From: an uncultured Collinsella sp.
Lineage (GTDB): Bacteria > Actinomycetota > Coriobacteriia > Coriobacteriales > Coriobacteriaceae
Reading direction: 5' to 3'
Assembly (NCBI GenBank): GCA_902494375.1
Contig: CABUTL010000002.1
Location: 1 to 27,300, forward strand
Length of the DNA: 27,300 nt
Of the stretch, positions 22,920-27,300 are shown piece after piece. Position 1 is the stretch's first letter. The number at the start of each line of letters is the position of its first letter. The notes below the pieces were generated by a model, which was not told where the DNA came from, did no database searches, and saw only the letters and a list, made by a program, of their open reading frames with translations. The position numbers and the translations under genes were made by a program.

Positions 22920-25282
22920 GGATTCTCAAGCTCTTTAAAAAGCATATCCTGGCACTACTCGCAGCTATCGTACTCATCGTAATCAGCTGCAACGCCGATC
23001 TGGCGCTGCCTACCTATATGAGCGACATCGTCGACGTGGGCGTGCAGCAAGGCGGTATTGCCTCGCCCGTGCCCGACACCATTCGCGCCGAATCGCTCGA
23101 CGACCTCGAACTCTTTATGAGCGCCAAGGACGCCAAGGCTGTGGAGGCCGTGTTTAGCAAGGCTGGCAAAAACGGCATTCGAGCGTACAAGGGCACCGAG
23201 GAAGAGCGTGCCGATGGAGGCAAGATTGCCGACATTATGAGCCTGCCCGAGACTGTCGTACTTTCGTTCAACCAGGGCATTGACGCCGACTCCATGGGCG
23301 ACATGACCGGCACGTCCGGCGAAAAAGACAGCGACGCCGCCCAGGCCATGCCCACCCCCGAGCAGATGGCGGCGATGACGCCCGAGCAGCTCGCCGAGAT
23401 GCAGCAGAAGGCCGCAGCGGCGCAGAACATGCAAAAGCAGATTGATGCCGACGGCGGTAAGATCACCATGAAGAGCCTGCGCCTAGGTGTCGAGGGCGGT
23501 CTGGTAGACCAAAGCAAGCTCGTCGAGGGCGCCAACGAAATGGCGGATAAAATGGGCTCCATGTCGGGCTCCATCGTGACCCAACGCGCCGTGAGCTATG
23601 TGCAAGACGAGTACAAGGCGCAGGGCATCGACCCCGCCGACGTGCAGAACGCCTACCTGGGCCGCATGGCGACCACGATGTTTGGTCTGTGCCTGATCTC
23701 GCTCGTCGCCACCATCCTGACCGGTGCCGTGGCTTCGCGCACCGCCTGCTCCATCGCCCGCGACCTGCGCCGCGAGACCTTCAACAAGGTTATGCACTTC
23801 TCGCCGGCCGAGGTGGGCAAGTTTAGCCAGGCCTCGCTCATCACCCGCTGCACCAACGACATTCAGCAGATCCAGATGGCCGCAACCCTGTTTATCCGCA
23901 TGTGCCTGATGGCCCCCGTCATGGGCATCGTCGCCGTTATGCGCGTCCTGGCCAACCACACCGGCCTGGAGTGGACCATCGCCGTGGCCATCATCGCGGT
24001 TTCGGCCGTTGTCGGCGTGCTCATGGGCCTCACCATGCCCAAGTTCAAAAAGATGCAGAGCTTTGTGGACCGCGTGAACCTTACCGCCCGCGAGCTGCTC
24101 GACGGCCTTATGCCCATCCGCTCGTTCAACCGCGAGGAACATGAGCTCGAGCGTTTTGACAAGGCTTCGCTCGACCTGATGACCACGCAGCTCTACACCA
24201 ACCGCGCCATGAGCTTTATGATGCCGCTCATGATGCTTGTCATGAACTGCATCACCGTGCTTATCGTCTGGTTTGGCGCGCAGGGCGTGTCCGACGGCGT
24301 GATGCAGGTCGGCAACATGATGGCGTTTATCTCCTACACCATGCAGATCGTCATGGCGTTTATGATCCTCACCATGGTGTCGGTCATTCTGCCCCGTGCC
24401 GAGGTCGCAGCCGAGCGCGTGGAAGAGGTCATCACCTGCCCCACGAGCATCAACGACCCTGTCTCGCCCAAACTGCCCGCGGCCAGCGCGCCGCGCGGTG
24501 AGCTCACCTTCCGCGACGTGAGCTTCCAGTATCCCGATGCCCGTGCCGACGTCATCAGCGGCGTGAACTTCACCACGCATGCCGGTCAGATGCTCGGCAT
24601 CATTGGCTCCACGGGCTCGGGCAAGTCCACGCTCGTGCAGTTGATTCCGCGCCTGTACGACGTCACGGGCGGCAGCATTTCGCTCGACGGCATCGACGTG
24701 CGCGACATGACCCTTTCCGAACTGCGCCGCCGCATTGGTTACATCCCGCAGCAGGGTCGCCTGTTCTCGGGCACTGTCAAGAGCAACCTCAAGTTTGCCG
24801 GCGACATGGTAAGCGACGATGACATGCACCAGGCCGCGCGCATCGCCCAGGCCGAGGACTTTATCGCCGAGCGCGAGGGCGGTTACGACTCCCCCATCAG
24901 CCAGGGTGGCTCCAATGTTTCGGGCGGTCAGCGCCAGCGTCTGGCCATCGCCCGCGCCCTGGCCAAAAAGCCCGAGGTCGTGGTGTTCGACGACTCGTTT
25001 AGCGCGCTTGACTACAAGACCGACGCGCGCCTGCGCGAGGAGCTGGCCAAAAACGTCACCGACGCCGCGCTCGTGGTCGTGGCACAACGCATCGCGACCA
25101 TCATGCACGCCGACCAGATCATCGTACTCGACGACGGTCACGTAGTGGGCACCGGCACGCACGAGGAGCTACTGCGCAGCTGCCCGGCGTACCTGGAAAT
25201 CGCACAGTCGCAGCTTTCCGCCGAGGAGCTGGGGCTTACCCAAGAAGAAATTGCAGCCGTTACGGAAGGAGGCGAGCACTAA
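22916..25282 (+). CDS. ABC exporter half-transporter A (degenerate ATP site)
   Basis: 788 residues, about 200 more than a usual exporter half. TM1 (about 10-30) is followed by an extracytoplasmic insertion at about 38-245, including a Met/Gln/Ala-rich stretch (PTPEQMAAMTPEQLAEMQQK) near 145-165. Five further membrane segments come next, then the nucleotide-binding domain: Walker A GSTGSGKST at about 564-572, signature VSGGQ at about 668 and Walker B VVVFDD at about 688. The catalytic Glu after Walker B is Asp (FDDSF) and the H-loop His is Gln (VAQRIAT), so its own ATP site should be weakly active. The start is GTG 22916, overlapping the marR stop (GTGA), with AGGAG nine bases upstream. It is translationally coupled to the next gene. 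Confidence 0.92.
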   Translation: MRILKLFKKHILALLAAIVLIVISCNADLALPTYMSDIVDVGVQQGGIASPVPDTIRAESLDDLELFMSAKDAKAVEAVFSKAGKNGIRAYKGTEEERADGGKIADIMSLPETVVLSFNQGIDADSMGDMTGTSGEKDSDAAQAMPTPEQMAAMTPEQLAEMQQKAAAAQNMQKQIDADGGKITMKSLRLGVEGGLVDQSKLVEGANEMADKMGSMSGSIVTQRAVSYVQDEYKAQGIDPADVQNAYLGRMATTMFGLCLISLVATILTGAVASRTACSIARDLRRETFNKVMHFSPAEVGKFSQASLITRCTNDIQQIQMAATLFIRMCLMAPVMGIVAVMRVLANHTGLEWTIAVAIIAVSAVVGVLMGLTMPKFKKMQSFVDRVNLTARELLDGLMPIRSFNREEHELERFDKASLDLMTTQLYTNRAMSFMMPLMMLVMNCITVLIVWFGAQGVSDGVMQVGNMMAFISYTMQIVMAFMILTMVSVILPRAEVAAERVEEVITCPTSINDPVSPKLPAASAPRGELTFRDVSFQYPDARADVISGVNFTTHAGQMLGIIGSTGSGKSTLVQLIPRLYDVTGGSISLDGIDVRDMTLSELRRRIGYIPQQGRLFSGTVKSNLKFAGDMVSDDDMHQAARIAQAEDFIAEREGGYDSPISQGGSNVSGGQRQRLAIARALAKKPEVVVFDDSFSALDYKTDARLREELAKNVTDAALVVVAQRIATIMHADQIIVLDDGHVVGTGTHEELLRSCPAYLEIAQSQLSAEELGLTQEEIAAVTEGGEH

Positions 25283-27138
25283 TGGCAGACGAGACCAAGA
25301 CTCAGATTCCCAAGCCCACCCGTCAGCGTGGACCCATGGGCCGCATGGGCGGCATGCGTCGCGGCGAAAAGGCCAAGGACTTTAAGGGCACCATGAGGCA
25401 GCTGCTCGGCTATATCGGCCAGCACAAGATTGCCGTGTTTGCCGCCGTCGCCTTTGCCGTGTGCTCGGTCATCTTTAACATTGTGGGACCCAAGGTGCTC
25501 GGCCAGGTTACGACCAAGCTGTTCGAAGGCCTGGTCGCCAAGGTCAACGGCACCGGCGACGTTGACTTTGACTGGATCGCCAAGACGCTCGGCTTTTTGC
25601 TCTGCCTGTATCTGGCGAGCTCTGTCTGCAGCCTGGTCCAGGGCTGGCTCATGACCGGCGTCACGCAAAAGATCTGCTACCGCATGCGCAAGGAAATCGC
25701 CGCCAAGATTGCCGTCGTGCCGATGAGTTACTTCAACGGCCACAGCAAGGGAGACGTACTCAGCCGCATCACCAACGATGTCGATACGCTGGGTCAGTCG
25801 CTCAACCAGAGCGTGACGCAGCTCATCACGTCGGTAACGCAGATTATCGGCGTGCTCGTCATGATGCTTTCGATCAGCCTGCCGCTCACCGGCGTCACCG
25901 TGCTCACGCTGCCGGCAGCCGCGATTATCCTGACCGTAATGATTCACTTCTCGCAGCCGTACTTCCGCGAGCAACAGCAGGTTCTGGGCGCCGTCAACGG
26001 CATTATCGAGGAGGACTTTGCCGGTCAAAACGTCATTCAGGTGTTCGACCGCGCCGAGGTCTCAATCGAGGAGTTCGACCGTCAAAACGACCGCCTGTTT
26101 ATTAGTGGCTGGCGTTCGCAGTTCCTGTCGGGCCTGATGATGCCGCTTATGAGCCTGGTGGGCAACATGGGTTACGTGGGCGTTGTCGTGGTGGGCGCGC
26201 AGCTCGCGCTGACCGGCAATGCCACGCCCGGCGACATCCAGAGCTTTATCCAGTACGTGCGCAACTTTACGCAACCCGTGCAGCAGCTGGGCAACGTGAG
26301 CAACACGATGCAGTCGATGGCAGCTGCCACCGAGCGTGTGTTTGAGTTTTTGGCCGCACCCGAGGAGGAGCAGAAGGCCGACGCGCAGATCCCTGAGAAG
26401 CGCCCCGGCCACGTGGAGTTTGACCATGTGAAGTTTGGCTACACGCCCGACAAGACCATCATCCACGACTTTAGCTGCGAGGCGCAGCCCGGCCAGACCA
26501 TCGCCATCGTCGGCCCCACCGGCGCCGGCAAGACCACGCTCATTAAGCTGCTGCAGCGCTTCTACGACGTGGACGGCGGCTCGCTGCGTGTCGAGGGCGT
26601 CGATGTGCGCGACTGGGACCGCGCGGCACTGCGCGGCGAGTTTGCCATGGTGCTGCAGGACACCTGGCTGTTTAACGGCACCATCCGCGAGAACATCCGC
26701 TACGGACGCCCCGACGCGAGCGATGCCGAGGTCGAGGCCGCTGCGCGCGCCGCACGCTGCGACCACTTTATTCATACGCTCGCCGGTGGCTACGACTTTA
26801 TGATCAACGAGGAGGGCACCAACCTGTCGCAGGGTCAGCGCCAGCTCGTGACCATCGCCCGTGCCATTTTGGCCGACCGCCCGGCACTGATTCTGGACGA
26901 GGCGACTTCCAACGTCGATACCCGTACCGAGGAGCTTATTCAGCGCGCCATGGATGCGCTGATGCAGGGCCGCACCAGCTTTGTCATCGCGCACCGCCTG
27001 TCCACGATCCGCAACGCCGACGTGATCTTGGTGATTCGCGACGGCGACATCGTCGAGAAGGGCACGCACGACGAGCTGCTCGCCCAGGGCGGCTTCTACG
27101 CCGACCTGTACAACTCGCAGTTCGACGAAGCGGCGTAA
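25282..27138 (+). CDS. ABC exporter half-transporter B (consensus catalytic residues)
   Basis: 618 residues. A basic, glycine-rich N-terminus (PTRQRGPMGRMGGMRRGEK) precedes six membrane segments, then the ATPase domain: Walker A GPTGAGKTT near 411, Walker B ALILDEAT near 535 with the catalytic Glu, and H-loop IAHRLST near 569. Its signature is LSQGQ rather than LSGGQ. With partner A's Asp/Gln changes, this gives one consensus ATP site (B Walker motifs with A's VSGGQ) and one degenerate site, the hallmark of heterodimeric exporters such as TM287/288, BmrCD and LmrCD. The start ATG overlaps the stop of gene A by one base (TAATG), with AAGGAGG upstream. The substrate is unknown, though multidrug or lipid-like compounds are usual. 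Confidence 0.95.
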   Translation: MADETKTQIPKPTRQRGPMGRMGGMRRGEKAKDFKGTMRQLLGYIGQHKIAVFAAVAFAVCSVIFNIVGPKVLGQVTTKLFEGLVAKVNGTGDVDFDWIAKTLGFLLCLYLASSVCSLVQGWLMTGVTQKICYRMRKEIAAKIAVVPMSYFNGHSKGDVLSRITNDVDTLGQSLNQSVTQLITSVTQIIGVLVMMLSISLPLTGVTVLTLPAAAIILTVMIHFSQPYFREQQQVLGAVNGIIEEDFAGQNVIQVFDRAEVSIEEFDRQNDRLFISGWRSQFLSGLMMPLMSLVGNMGYVGVVVVGAQLALTGNATPGDIQSFIQYVRNFTQPVQQLGNVSNTMQSMAAATERVFEFLAAPEEEQKADAQIPEKRPGHVEFDHVKFGYTPDKTIIHDFSCEAQPGQTIAIVGPTGAGKTTLIKLLQRFYDVDGGSLRVEGVDVRDWDRAALRGEFAMVLQDTWLFNGTIRENIRYGRPDASDAEVEAAARAARCDHFIHTLAGGYDFMINEEGTNLSQGQRQLVTIARAILADRPALILDEATSNVDTRTEELIQRAMDALMQGRTSFVIAHRLSTIRNADVILVIRDGDIVEKGTHDELLAQGGFYADLYNSQFDEAA

Positions 27139-27209
27139 AAACCGGCGGCAAACAACCGCAATGCCAAGAAAACGGGGGCGCAGGAGGTAGCGCGCAGAGA
27201 TGTGGTGTA

Positions 27210-27244
27210 AGAGGCGGGGCATGCCCCGCCTCTTCTCTTTCTTG
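27210..27244 (+). terminator. Intrinsic terminator of the ABC operon
   Basis: AGAGGCGGGG (27210-27219), loop CATG, CCCCGCCTCT (27224-27233), followed by TCTCTTTCTTG. A strong stem with a T-rich tail, about 70 bases past the stop codon. The remaining bases to the window end show no gene. Confidence 0.85.
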
Positions 27245-27300
27245 AAAGGGAGGGGACACCGCCTAGAATTCGTCGTTGGAGTAATGAAGGTGACGAATGG

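Noticed and set aside
23483..25162. A 559-codon open frame on the minus strand opposite the first ABC gene
   Set aside because: His/Asp/Gly-rich shadow of a high-confidence gene with Walker motifs on the other strand; no start signal.

Overview
The window is high-GC, densely coded bacterial chromosome. The protein set points to a gut anaerobe of the Coriobacteriia, most likely Collinsella: a glycyl-radical pyruvate formate-lyase, PTS sugar uptake, a compact threonine cluster and Actinobacteria-like codon use. That assignment is an inference from protein content; no rRNA is present to confirm it. No tRNA, rRNA, CRISPR array, insertion sequence or phage gene was seen.

Layout. 1-531: 3'-truncated ogt (-). 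532-934: gene-free, with two tandem hairpins and a long inverted repeat. 935-6229: aspartate-to-threonine cluster, asd and lysC (-) divergent from thrC and thrB (+); homoserine dehydrogenase is not here. 6488-7857: mtnN and engB (-). 7936-9054: membrane-anchored class A beta-lactamase-like protein (-). 9316-11175: pflA and degV (-). 11452-17070: sucrose/fructoside locus (-), made of a LacI repressor, a divergent GH32, a PTS EIIBC and a canonical GH32, with recognisable LacI operators. 17374-19762: pyruvate formate-lyase encoded in two pieces (-), a 683-residue body with the Cys-Cys pair and a separate 83-residue glycyl-radical domain. 20229-22103: KdgT-family permease and an SDR dehydrogenase (-). 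22470-27138: a MarR regulator and two overlapping ABC exporter half-genes (+) that look like an asymmetric heterodimer, ending in a strong terminator.

How it fits together. Sugar enters through the PTS and is split by GH32 enzymes. Glycolytic pyruvate is cleaved by the two-piece PFL, activated by PflA. A LacI-type palindrome in the pflB leader suggests a regulatory link to sugar supply.

The most unusual signal is non-coding. Four intergenic long hairpins (about 110-130 nt; 793-922, 5223-5334, 6251-6379, 17224-17346) have locus-specific, near-perfect outer stems. They share an internal core, CCGCA on one side and AGGAC on the other, around a short helix whose sequence changes while pairing is kept. 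Two of them also share a 31-nt apical hairpin (28/31 identical, with one compensatory pair change). This looks like a dispersed structured RNA or DNA element family.
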